DNA of 11,633 nucleotides from positions 1 through 11,633 of the forward strand of contig URRU01000043.1 in NCBI GenBank assembly GCA_900550335.1, in the 5' to 3' direction. Of this stretch, positions 6,175 to 11,633 are shown piece by piece. The position numbers were made by a program, and so were the translations under genes. The notes beneath the pieces are model-generated. The model had not been told where the DNA came from, made no database searches, and worked only from the letters and a program-made list of their open reading frames with translations. Position 1 is the stretch's first letter; each line of letters opens with the position of its first letter. This DNA is from an uncultured Clostridium sp. (GTDB lineage Bacteria; Bacillota; Clostridia; Peptostreptococcales; Peptostreptococcaceae).

Positions 6175-6918
6175 ATGGACAGAGTAGCATTTACTATTTT
6201 TGGAATAGATGTGATGTGGTACGGGGTACTTATTGCAACTGGGATGCTTATAGGAATTGCATTAGCTATTAGAGAAGCTAAGAGAGTTGGAATATCTGAG
6301 GATGATGTTTTAAACATAGCAATTATAGCGATTCCGTTGGCGATAATATGTGCTAGATTATACTATGTAATATTTAGTTGGGATTATTATTCACAAAATC
6401 CAGGTGAGATTTTTAATATAAGAGGTGGAGGTCTTGCAATCCACGGTGGTCTTATAGGAGGAATTCTTACAGGATTTATATATGCAAAGGTAAAAAAATT
6501 AGACTTCTTCAAAACAGCAGATGCAGTTATGGTTGGTATGCCACTTGCACAGGCTATAGGAAGATGGGGGAACTTTATAAATGGTGAAGCTCATGGAGGG
6601 CCAACATCACTTCCTTGGGGAATTATGGTAGATGGAGTTAAAGTTCATCCTACATTTTTATATGAGTCAATTTGGGACTTTGGAATATTCCTATTCATAA
6701 TGTTCTATATGAGAAAGAAAAAGACTTATGAAGGTGAGGTTATTGTTTCTTACATAACTTTATACTCAATAGGTAGATTCTTTATAGAAGGGCTTAGAAC
6801 AGATAGTTTAATGTTTGGGCCTATAAGAATGGCTCAGTTTGTGAGTTTAGTAGGTGTTGTAGGTGGTCTAGTACTTCATTTCTACTTAAAAAATAGAGCT
6901 AAGAAAAAAGCAGCTTAA
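6175..6918 (+). CDS. lgt: Prolipoprotein diacylglyceryl transferase
   Basis: Lgt moves the diacylglyceryl group of phosphatidylglycerol to the lipobox cysteine of prolipoproteins, in the cytoplasmic membrane. This 247-residue protein is hydrophobic throughout, with about seven likely membrane helices. The family signature GRWGNFINGEAHGG spans residues 129-142, including R130, N133 and E138, matching the essential arginine and glutamate of E. coli Lgt. LAIHGGLIGG places H90 at the catalytic HGGL histidine. R208 in GLRTDSL corresponds to the second essential arginine. AGGGGGA at 6164-6170 lies four bases before the ATG. It is followed 58 bases later by rsmH. Its product is needed to anchor the lipoprotein encoded at 160-693. 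Confidence 0.97.
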   Translation: MDRVAFTIFGIDVMWYGVLIATGMLIGIALAIREAKRVGISEDDVLNIAIIAIPLAIICARLYYVIFSWDYYSQNPGEIFNIRGGGLAIHGGLIGGILTGFIYAKVKKLDFFKTADAVMVGMPLAQAIGRWGNFINGEAHGGPTSLPWGIMVDGVKVHPTFLYESIWDFGIFLFIMFYMRKKKTYEGEVIVSYITLYSIGRFFIEGLRTDSLMFGPIRMAQFVSLVGVVGGLVLHFYLKNRAKKKAA

Positions 6919-6976
6919 TCTGTAATTGGATAAGCTATATTATAGAAGAAAAATAATACAAAAAAAGGAGAAAACA

Positions 6977-7912
6977 ATGGAATTTAATCATGTATCGGTA
7001 CTTCTTAATGAGTGCATAGATAATCTGAATATAAAGCCTGATGGTGTATATGTCGATTGTACTATGGGAGGGGCTGGACATTCTAAGGAAATAGTCAAAA
7101 GACTTTCTAGTGATGGGCTATTTATAGGATTTGACCAGGACAAAAATGCCATAGCAACTGCAAAAGAAAGATTAGCAGAATACAGCGACAGAGTAAAATT
7201 TGTACACAGCAACTTTGAAAATATAAAAGAAGAACTTGAAAAAATAGGTGTACACAAAATAGATGGTGTGCTTGCAGATTTAGGTGTTTCTTCTCATCAG
7301 CTAGACGAGGCTGATAGAGGATTCTCTTATATGCAAGATGCTCCACTTGATATGAGAATGGATGTTAGAAAAGATTTTTCTGCGTACAATGTTGTAAATG
7401 AGTACACAGAGGAAGAGTTAGCAAAGATAATAAAAGACTACGGTGAAGATAACTGGGCTAAAAGAATTGCTAAGTTTATCGTTGAAGGAAGAGCAGAAAA
7501 ACCAATCGAAACTACTGGAGAGCTAGTTGATATAATCAAGAAAGCTATTCCTAAAAAGGCGAGAATAGATGGACCTCATCCAGCAAAGAGAACATTCCAG
7601 GCGATAAGAATAGAAGTAAATAACGAGCTTGGAGTAATAACAAAAATGATAGATGATGCCTGCTCAATAATGAATCCAGGCGGAAGAATTTGTATAATAA
7701 CATTCCATTCTTTAGAGGATAGAATAGTTAAAAATGAATTTAAATATCTTTCATTAGATTGTGTTTGCCCACCAGAGATGCCTTTCTGCCAGTGCGATAA
7801 AGTTTCTGAGGTTAAGGTTATAACTAGAAAACCTATACTTCCAAGTGCAGAAGAAATAGAAATGAATCCAAGATCAAGAAGTGCTAAGCTTAGAGTTGCT
7901 GAGAAAAAATAA
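6977..7912 (+). CDS. rsmH: 16S rRNA (cytosine1402-N4)-methyltransferase RsmH (MraW)
   Basis: RsmH adds the N4 methyl group to C1402 in the decoding centre of 16S rRNA using S-adenosylmethionine. The 311-residue product has the SAM-binding motif [10 protein letters not shown] (27-36), the acidic motif GFDQD (51-55), [11 protein letters not shown] (96-106), [16 protein letters not shown] (114-129), [14 protein letters not shown] (199-212) and [10 protein letters not shown] (243-252). A four-cysteine cluster (C262, C264, C271, C273) near the C-terminus is common in Firmicute homologues and may bind metal. I chose the ATG at 6977, with AAGGAG at 6965-6970. An upstream in-frame ATG at 6926 would add 17 lysine-rich residues, has no ribosome binding site and is not family-like. 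RsmH normally opens the dcw cluster with mraZ before it and ftsL after it. Here lgt precedes it and a gene-free gap follows. Confidence 0.97.
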   Translation: MEFNHVSVLLNECIDNLNIKPDGVYVDCTMGGAGHSKEIVKRLSSDGLFIGFDQDKNAIATAKERLAEYSDRVKFVHSNFENIKEELEKIGVHKIDGVLADLGVSSHQLDEADRGFSYMQDAPLDMRMDVRKDFSAYNVVNEYTEEELAKIIKDYGEDNWAKRIAKFIVEGRAEKPIETTGELVDIIKKAIPKKARIDGPHPAKRTFQAIRIEVNNELGVITKMIDDACSIMNPGGRICIITFHSLEDRIVKNEFKYLSLDCVCPPEMPFCQCDKVSEVKVITRKPILPSAEEIEMNPRSRSAKLRVAEKK

Positions 7913-7977
7913 TAGTAGTTTAAGAAAAAAATAATAAAGTTGGATAAAAAACAATAATAAAATGGTAATAAAAAATA

Positions 7978-8033
7978 GTAATCAATTTTAAAATGTATAT
8001 GAATATACTTTGAATATGTAACAGATTGATTAC
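7978..8033. other. Stem-loop downstream of rsmH
   Basis: GTAATCAAT (7978-7986) pairs exactly with ATTGATTAC (8025-8033). Within the loop, GTATAT (7995-8000) pairs with ATATAC (8003-8008). No T-tract follows, so it is not a classical terminator. It might protect the 3' end of the rsmH transcript or be a protein site. Confidence 0.45.
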
Positions 8034-8050
8034 ACATAACTATAAATCAC

Positions 8051-8079
8051 TTCAAAAAAATTTGATTTTGGTATATAAT
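8051..8079 (+). promoter_or_regulatory. Candidate sigma-A promoter for murF
   Basis: TTCAAA (8051-8056) and TATAAT (8074-8079) are separated by exactly 17 bases. The predicted start near 8086 gives a leader of about 128 nt containing the stem at 8101-8132. This would let murF-mraY-murD be expressed apart from the lgt-rsmH block. Confidence 0.65.
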
Positions 8080-8100
8080 TATAAATGCTAAAATTTATCG

Positions 8101-8136
8101 AGGGCAATGTGTGGACATCTATACATTGCCTTTATT
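8101..8136 (+). terminator. Strong leader stem-loop: rsmH read-through terminator or attenuator before murF
   Basis: GGCAATGTGT (8103-8112) pairs with ATACATTGCC (8121-8130) over 10 bp with one G-U. The loop is GGACATCT, and AG/TT can extend the stem at the base. A weak T-tract, TTTATT, follows. It could end transcripts from rsmH. If the promoter at 8051 is used, it lies at about +17 to +46 of the murF leader and could act as an attenuator or stability stem. I see no alternative antiterminator pairing of similar strength. Confidence 0.55.
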
Positions 8137-8180
8137 GATAGAAAAATATTAACTAAAGCACAAAATTTTTTTGAGCAAAA

Positions 8181-8194
8181 CTGACAAGTGTCAG
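8181..8194. promoter_or_regulatory. 14-bp palindrome just before the murF ribosome binding site
   Basis: CTGACA and TGTCAG flank AG, making a perfect inverted repeat that ends six bases before the AGGAGG at 8201-8206. As RNA it would form a small CTGAC/GTCAG hairpin with an AAGT loop; as DNA it looks like an operator. It shares AAGTGTCA with the inverted repeat in the ychF-yfmF promoter region (3384-3391). Confidence 0.45.
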
Positions 8195-8213
8195 AAAGTT
8201 AGGAGGAAATAGA

Positions 8214-9599
8214 ATGGAGAGGCTGACAGTAAGAGAGATTGTCGAAGCATCTAAAGGAAATTTAAAAAATGGGGAATGCAGTGAATCTGTAATAAGTATT
8301 GTTATAGACAGTAGACTTGCTAAAGAGGATACAGCATTTGTTGCTATAGTCGGGGAAAACAACGATGCCCATAAGTACATAGGTTCTGCTTATGACTTAG
8401 GATGCAGAGTATTTATTGTTAATGAAGGAAAAGACATCGATATAAAACCTGATATGAATATAATAGAGGTTAAAGATACTTCAAAAGCACTTGGAGATAT
8501 AGGACACTATTATAAAAAGAAATTTGATATACCATTTATAGGAATAACAGGTAGTGTTGGAAAAACAACCACTAGAGATATGGTATATGCAGCACTTTCT
8601 TCAGAAAGAGCTACGTTAAAGAATGAAAAGAACTTCAACAACCACTTTGGGGTTCCACTAACATTATTCAACCTAGATAGTAGTTATGAATGTGCTGTTA
8701 TAGAAATGGGTATGTCAGGATTTGGGGAAATCGAGTACCTTGCAAATATGGTAAATCCAAAAGTTGCAGTTATATCAAATATAGGTCTTTCACACGTTGA
8801 AAATCTTGGCTCTCAGGAAGGTATTTTCAAAGCTAAAATGGAAATAACTACTGGATTTGGAAAAGGAAACACTCTTGTTGTAAATGGGGATGATAAGTTC
8901 TTATCTACTTTAAGAAATGTTGAAAAAGATTACGACCTTATAACATTTGGATTTGAGAAAAATAATGATATATACTGTGTATCTTATGATATGACAGAGG
9001 ATAGTATAGAATTTGAATGTTCTGTTATGGGAAAATTAGAAAAAATATTTATACCAACTGTAGGAAAACACAATATCTACAATGCGATGGCTGCAATAGC
9101 TGTCGGAACAGTAGAAGGAATATCTATGGAAGGAATTAAAAGAGGTCTTTCTAATTTTGAAGCTACAGGAATGAGACAGGATATAAGAAAAATAGGTGAG
9201 TACACTGTTATAAACGACACTTACAATGCAAGTCCTGACTCAATGGAGGCATCTCTTAGCATACTAGGAAGATACGAAGGTAGAAGAATAGCTGTTCTTG
9301 GAGATATGCTTGAAATGGGAGATTTAGCTGAATTTGGACACAGAAGAGTAGGAAAAGCTTGTGTTGATAATTCAGATGTTATAATAACTGTTGGAGAAAA
9401 TGCGGTATTTATAAATAAAGAAGCTGAAGAAAATGGATTTGATGCAAAAAATTCATACCACTTTGATAACTTAGAAGCAGCAAAAGAACTTTTAGGAGAA
9501 TTAATGCAGCATGGAGATACTATGTTATTTAAGGCTTCTAGAGGAATGAAATTTGAAAAATTTGTAGAATATGTTAAAGAAGTTTCTGAAATCAATTAA
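8214..9599 (+). CDS. murF: UDP-N-acetylmuramoyl-tripeptide--D-alanyl-D-alanine ligase
   Basis: MurF joins D-Ala-D-Ala to UDP-MurNAc-tripeptide with ATP, the last cytoplasmic step before lipid attachment. At 461 residues it has the usual length. An N-terminal UDP-substrate domain (about 1-100) is followed by the ATPase domain with P-loop GITGSVGKTTT (110-120, K117). Next come EMGMSG (E164), SNIGLSHVE with H194, and EGIFKAKMEI, in which K208 is probably the carbamylated lysine. The C-terminal ligand domain contains NDTYNASPDSMEASL (335-349), a MurF hallmark that separates it from MurC, MurD and MurE. AGGAGG at 8201-8206 lies seven bases before the ATG. It is 91 bases from mraY. No murE is in the window, so the preceding ligase is encoded elsewhere. 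Confidence 0.97.
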   Translation: MERLTVREIVEASKGNLKNGECSESVISIVIDSRLAKEDTAFVAIVGENNDAHKYIGSAYDLGCRVFIVNEGKDIDIKPDMNIIEVKDTSKALGDIGHYYKKKFDIPFIGITGSVGKTTTRDMVYAALSSERATLKNEKNFNNHFGVPLTLFNLDSSYECAVIEMGMSGFGEIEYLANMVNPKVAVISNIGLSHVENLGSQEGIFKAKMEITTGFGKGNTLVVNGDDKFLSTLRNVEKDYDLITFGFEKNNDIYCVSYDMTEDSIEFECSVMGKLEKIFIPTVGKHNIYNAMAAIAVGTVEGISMEGIKRGLSNFEATGMRQDIRKIGEYTVINDTYNASPDSMEASLSILGRYEGRRIAVLGDMLEMGDLAEFGHRRVGKACVDNSDVIITVGENAVFINKEAEENGFDAKNSYHFDNLEAAKELLGELMQHGDTMLFKASRGMKFEKFVEYVKEVSEIN

Positions 9600-9611
9600 T
9601 CTAAAGATAGG

Positions 9612-9640
9612 ATTTTCTATTTACAACTAAAATAGAAAGT
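9612..9640. other. AT-rich hairpin between murF and mraY
   Basis: TTTCTATTT (9614-9622) pairs exactly with AAATAGAAA (9630-9638), and an A-T and a G-U pair extend the stem to 11 bp. No T-tract follows. It overlaps the -35 of the candidate mraY promoter, so as DNA it could be a protein site, and as RNA a processing or stability stem between the two genes. Confidence 0.4.
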
Positions 9641-9647
9641 ATATAAT
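9620..9647 (+). promoter_or_regulatory. Candidate internal promoter before mraY
   Basis: TTTACA (9620-9625) and TATAAT (9642-9647) are 16 bases apart, giving a start near 9654, just ahead of the AGGAGG at 9675-9680. It would add transcripts for mraY-murD within the mur operon. AT-rich spacers give such matches by chance, so this is moderate evidence only. Confidence 0.45.
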
Positions 9648-9690
9648 AGATAAAGTAAGATTTAAGAGAAATATAGGAGGAAATTTTAGT

Positions 9691-10653
9691 ATGGATATTA
9701 AAAGTTTAACTATTACGATGCTTATGTCATTTATAATAGTTGTAATAATTGGACCAATATTTTTACCTATGCTACATAGATTAAAATTTGGTCAGACAGT
9801 AAGGGATGACGGTCCTCAGACTCACCTTGCTAAAAATGGTACGCCTACAATGGGTGGACTTATGTTTATGGTTGCTATAACTATAACAGTTCTATTCAGA
9901 GCTGAATTAGGTCCAGATGTGTTTGTAGGACTTGTTTGTATGTTAGGATTTGGATTAGTAGGATTCCTTGATGACTTTATAATAATCAAAATGAGAAGAT
10001 CACTAGGATTAAAACCTTGGCAGAAGATAGCTATGCAGTTTGTTATATCTGGATATGTAGCATTCTATCAGTATACATCTTCTCCAGCAGCATCAAAAAT
10101 AATGATACCTTTTACAGATAAATTCATAGATTTAGGTATTTTATATGTACCTATAATGATGTTTATAATAATTGGTACAGTAAATGCAGTAAACTTAACT
10201 GATGGACTTGATGGACTTGCTTCAGGTATAACAGCTATAGTATCTACATTCTTCGTAGTATTTGCTATATTTGTAGCTAAAGATGCTGGTGTTGCAACAT
10301 TTGCTGCAGCTACAGTAGGTGGATGTGTAGGATTCTTAGTATTTAACGTAAATCCAGCTAAAGTGTTTATGGGAGATACGGGTTCTATGGCACTAGGTGG
10401 AGCTGTTGTAGCATTTGCAGTACTTACAAACTCAGTTCTTTTAATACCTATAGTAGGTGGTATATACTTTGCAGAAGCACTATCTGTTATAATACAGGTT
10501 ACATATTTCAAAAAGACTGGAAAAAGAATATTCAAAATGGCACCTCTTCACCATCACTTTGAACAGTGTGGATGGCCAGAAACAAAAGTTGTATTTGTAT
10601 TCTGGATAGTAGCAATTATACTTGCTTGGATAGGAGTAGTAGCAGGATTCTAA
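9691..10653 (+). CDS. mraY: Phospho-N-acetylmuramoyl-pentapeptide transferase
   Basis: MraY moves phospho-MurNAc-pentapeptide from UDP to undecaprenyl phosphate, making lipid I at the cytoplasmic membrane face. The 320-residue, highly hydrophobic protein has about ten membrane helices. Signature motifs are present in order: RDDGPQTHLAKNGTPTMGGL (38-57), FLDDF with the catalytic aspartate pair D94-D95, NAVNLTDGLDGLASG (165-179, D171 and D174), FMGDTGS (D229), and PLHHHFE (285-291) with its three histidines. AGGAGG at 9675-9680 lies ten bases before the ATG. murD starts 19 bases after the stop, so the two are co-transcribed. It uses the nucleotide product of the upstream MurF. Confidence 0.98.
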   Translation: MDIKSLTITMLMSFIIVVIIGPIFLPMLHRLKFGQTVRDDGPQTHLAKNGTPTMGGLMFMVAITITVLFRAELGPDVFVGLVCMLGFGLVGFLDDFIIIKMRRSLGLKPWQKIAMQFVISGYVAFYQYTSSPAASKIMIPFTDKFIDLGILYVPIMMFIIIGTVNAVNLTDGLDGLASGITAIVSTFFVVFAIFVAKDAGVATFAAATVGGCVGFLVFNVNPAKVFMGDTGSMALGGAVVAFAVLTNSVLLIPIVGGIYFAEALSVIIQVTYFKKTGKRIFKMAPLHHHFEQCGWPETKVVFVFWIVAIILAWIGVVAGF

Positions 10654-10672
10654 AAATTTGGAGGATGAAAAA

Positions 10673-11633
10673 ATGGAATTAAAAGGGAAAAAAGTTCTAC
10701 TTGTCGGTCTTGCAAAGACAGGAATATCAACAATAAAATGTCTTGCAAAATACGGAGCAGACATAACAGTTAATGATATAAAGACAGAGGATCAGCTTGA
10801 AGAAATAATAGCAGAAATAAAAGATATTGACGGAATAAAATATATTTTAGGACATCATCCTGAAAATATATCTGATATAGATATGGTTGTTGTTTCGCCG
10901 GGAGTTCCTTTAGACCTTCCATTTATCAAAAAAGTAATAGAAGAAAATAAAGAATTAATAGGTGAGGTAGAATTAGCTTATCAGTTAGCTAAAAAGCCTT
11001 ATTTTGTAGGAATAACTGGTACAAACGGTAAGACTACAACTACTAGCCTAACGGGAGAAATATTTGAAAAAGCAGGAAAAGAAACTTATATTGTCGGAAA
11101 TATAGGTAACCCTGTAATAGATGCTGTACAGGCTGCAAATGAAGGTGCTAGCTTTGTTACAGAGCTTAGTAGTTTCCAGCTTGAAAGTATAAAAGATTTT
11201 AGACCTAGTGTGAGTGCTGTTCTTAATATAACTGAAGACCACATGAACAGACATCATACTATGGAAAATTATATAGATGCTAAGGCTAGAGTATTTATGA
11301 ATCAGGATAAGGAAAACTTCTGTGTTTTAAATTACGATGATGAATTAACAAGAGCTTTAGCAGAAAAATGTAATGCAAATGTAGTATTTTTCTCTAGATT
11401 AGAAAAATTAGAAAAAGGTGTCTATGTAGAAAATGGAGACATCATAATAGATATAAATGAAAAAATTAATTTAATGAAGGTTTGCGAGCTTTCTTTACCA
11501 GGAGGACATAACCTTGAAAACTGTATGGCAGCAGCTGCAATGGCTTACGTATCTGGAATTGATATAGAAGTTATAAGAGAGGTTTTAAAAACTTTCAAGG
11601 CTGTTGAGCATAGACTTGAATTTGTAAAAGAGG
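10673..11633 (+). CDS. murD: UDP-N-acetylmuramoyl-L-alanine--D-glutamate ligase, 3' end cut by the window
   Basis: MurD adds D-glutamate to UDP-MurNAc-L-Ala using ATP. The frame is open from the ATG at 10673 to the window end with no stop, giving the first 320 residues; the family is about 450 long, so roughly the last quarter is missing. The N-terminal Rossmann-like domain has VLLVGLAKTGIS (8-19) and VVVSPGVP (72-79). The P-loop is GITGTNGKTTT (113-123, K120). TELSSFQLE (163-171) is MurD-typical, NITEDHMNRH contains H190, and K204 in DAKARVF matches the carbamylated lysine. HNLENCMAA starts at 279. HRLEFV (313-318) lies at the start of the C-terminal domain. GGAGG at 10660-10664 is the ribosome binding site. 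Confidence 0.95.
   Translation, partial: MELKGKKVLLVGLAKTGISTIKCLAKYGADITVNDIKTEDQLEEIIAEIKDIDGIKYILGHHPENISDIDMVVVSPGVPLDLPFIKKVIEENKELIGEVELAYQLAKKPYFVGITGTNGKTTTTSLTGEIFEKAGKETYIVGNIGNPVIDAVQAANEGASFVTELSSFQLESIKDFRPSVSAVLNITEDHMNRHHTMENYIDAKARVFMNQDKENFCVLNYDDELTRALAEKCNANVVFFSRLEKLEKGVYVENGDIIIDINEKINLMKVCELSLPGGHNLENCMAAAAMAYVSGIDIEVIREVLKTFKAVEHRLEFVKE

Larger units (their letters stand above)
7913..8213 (+). other. 301-bp gene-free gap and murF leader, where ftsL and a transpeptidase gene are expected
   Basis: No frame here is open long enough for FtsL, and stops are frequent in all frames. The stretch holds a hairpin at 7978-8033, a good promoter at 8051-8079, a strong stem at 8101-8132 and a short palindrome at 8181-8194, each listed separately. 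In most Firmicutes, including C. difficile, this place carries ftsL and a class B penicillin-binding protein gene. No recognisable remnant of either is visible to me. Confidence 0.7.

Noticed and set aside
6926..6976. Earlier in-frame start for rsmH
   Set aside because: The 17 added residues are lysine-rich and unlike RsmH; AAGGAG at 6965-6970 serves the ATG at 6977.
7576..8037. A 153-codon minus-strand frame overlapping rsmH and the following gap
   Set aside because: It is antisense to a clearly coding gene, has aromatic/Ile/Leu-rich low-complexity sequence and no family resemblance; it is a shadow frame.
8085..8138. A 17-codon leader peptide (starts MLKFIEGNVW) in the murF leader
   Set aside because: Its ATG coincides with the predicted transcription start and has no ribosome binding site, and there is no run of regulatory codons, so it is not supported as an attenuation peptide.

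Overview
The window looks like chromosomal core sequence from a low-GC anaerobic Firmicute, most likely in or near the Peptostreptococcaceae (Clostridioides difficile relatives). The reasons are strong A/T bias, AGGAGG-type ribosome binding sites before nearly every gene, a tiny membrane protein resembling the C. difficile CD1871A CXXC family, and a paired M16 peptidase / lgt / rsmH / mur order. Glutamine is coded almost only by CAG despite the AT-rich background. The species assignment is inference.

Layout. Positions 1-159 hold a terminator for a gene outside the window. Positions 160-1649 are a tight three-gene redox operon: a TlpA-like thioredoxin lipoprotein, a 46-residue membrane protein ending in CXXC, and a membrane polyferredoxin of the NapH/YccM type. 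Stop and start codons overlap or abut. Positions 1650-2180 are a non-coding region between convergent genes, and the most unusual part of the window. It holds two long imperfect palindromes in opposite orientation, each downstream of and co-oriented with the neighbouring gene, separated by a bidirectional terminator. The palindromes share an internal-loop sequence although their stems differ, and their outer arms run into the 3' ends of the flanking genes. Positions 3278-2181 on the minus strand are the ATPase ychF, divergent from the next block.

Positions 3496-7912 hold yfmF and yfmH (an M16 pseudo-enzyme and active-enzyme pair), lgt and rsmH, all on the plus strand with short gaps. After a 301-bp gene-free leader with a good promoter and several hairpins come murF (8214), mraY (9691, with its own candidate promoter) and murD (10673, cut by the window end). 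These three act in the cytoplasmic and first membrane steps of peptidoglycan precursor synthesis. The usual dcw genes ftsL and the division/sporulation transpeptidase are missing between rsmH and murF.

I see no mobile-element proteins, CRISPR array, tRNA, rRNA or defence genes. The best candidate for something undescribed is the pair of structured palindromic elements at 1629-1872 and 2013-2203. The three-gene extracytoplasmic redox module comes second.
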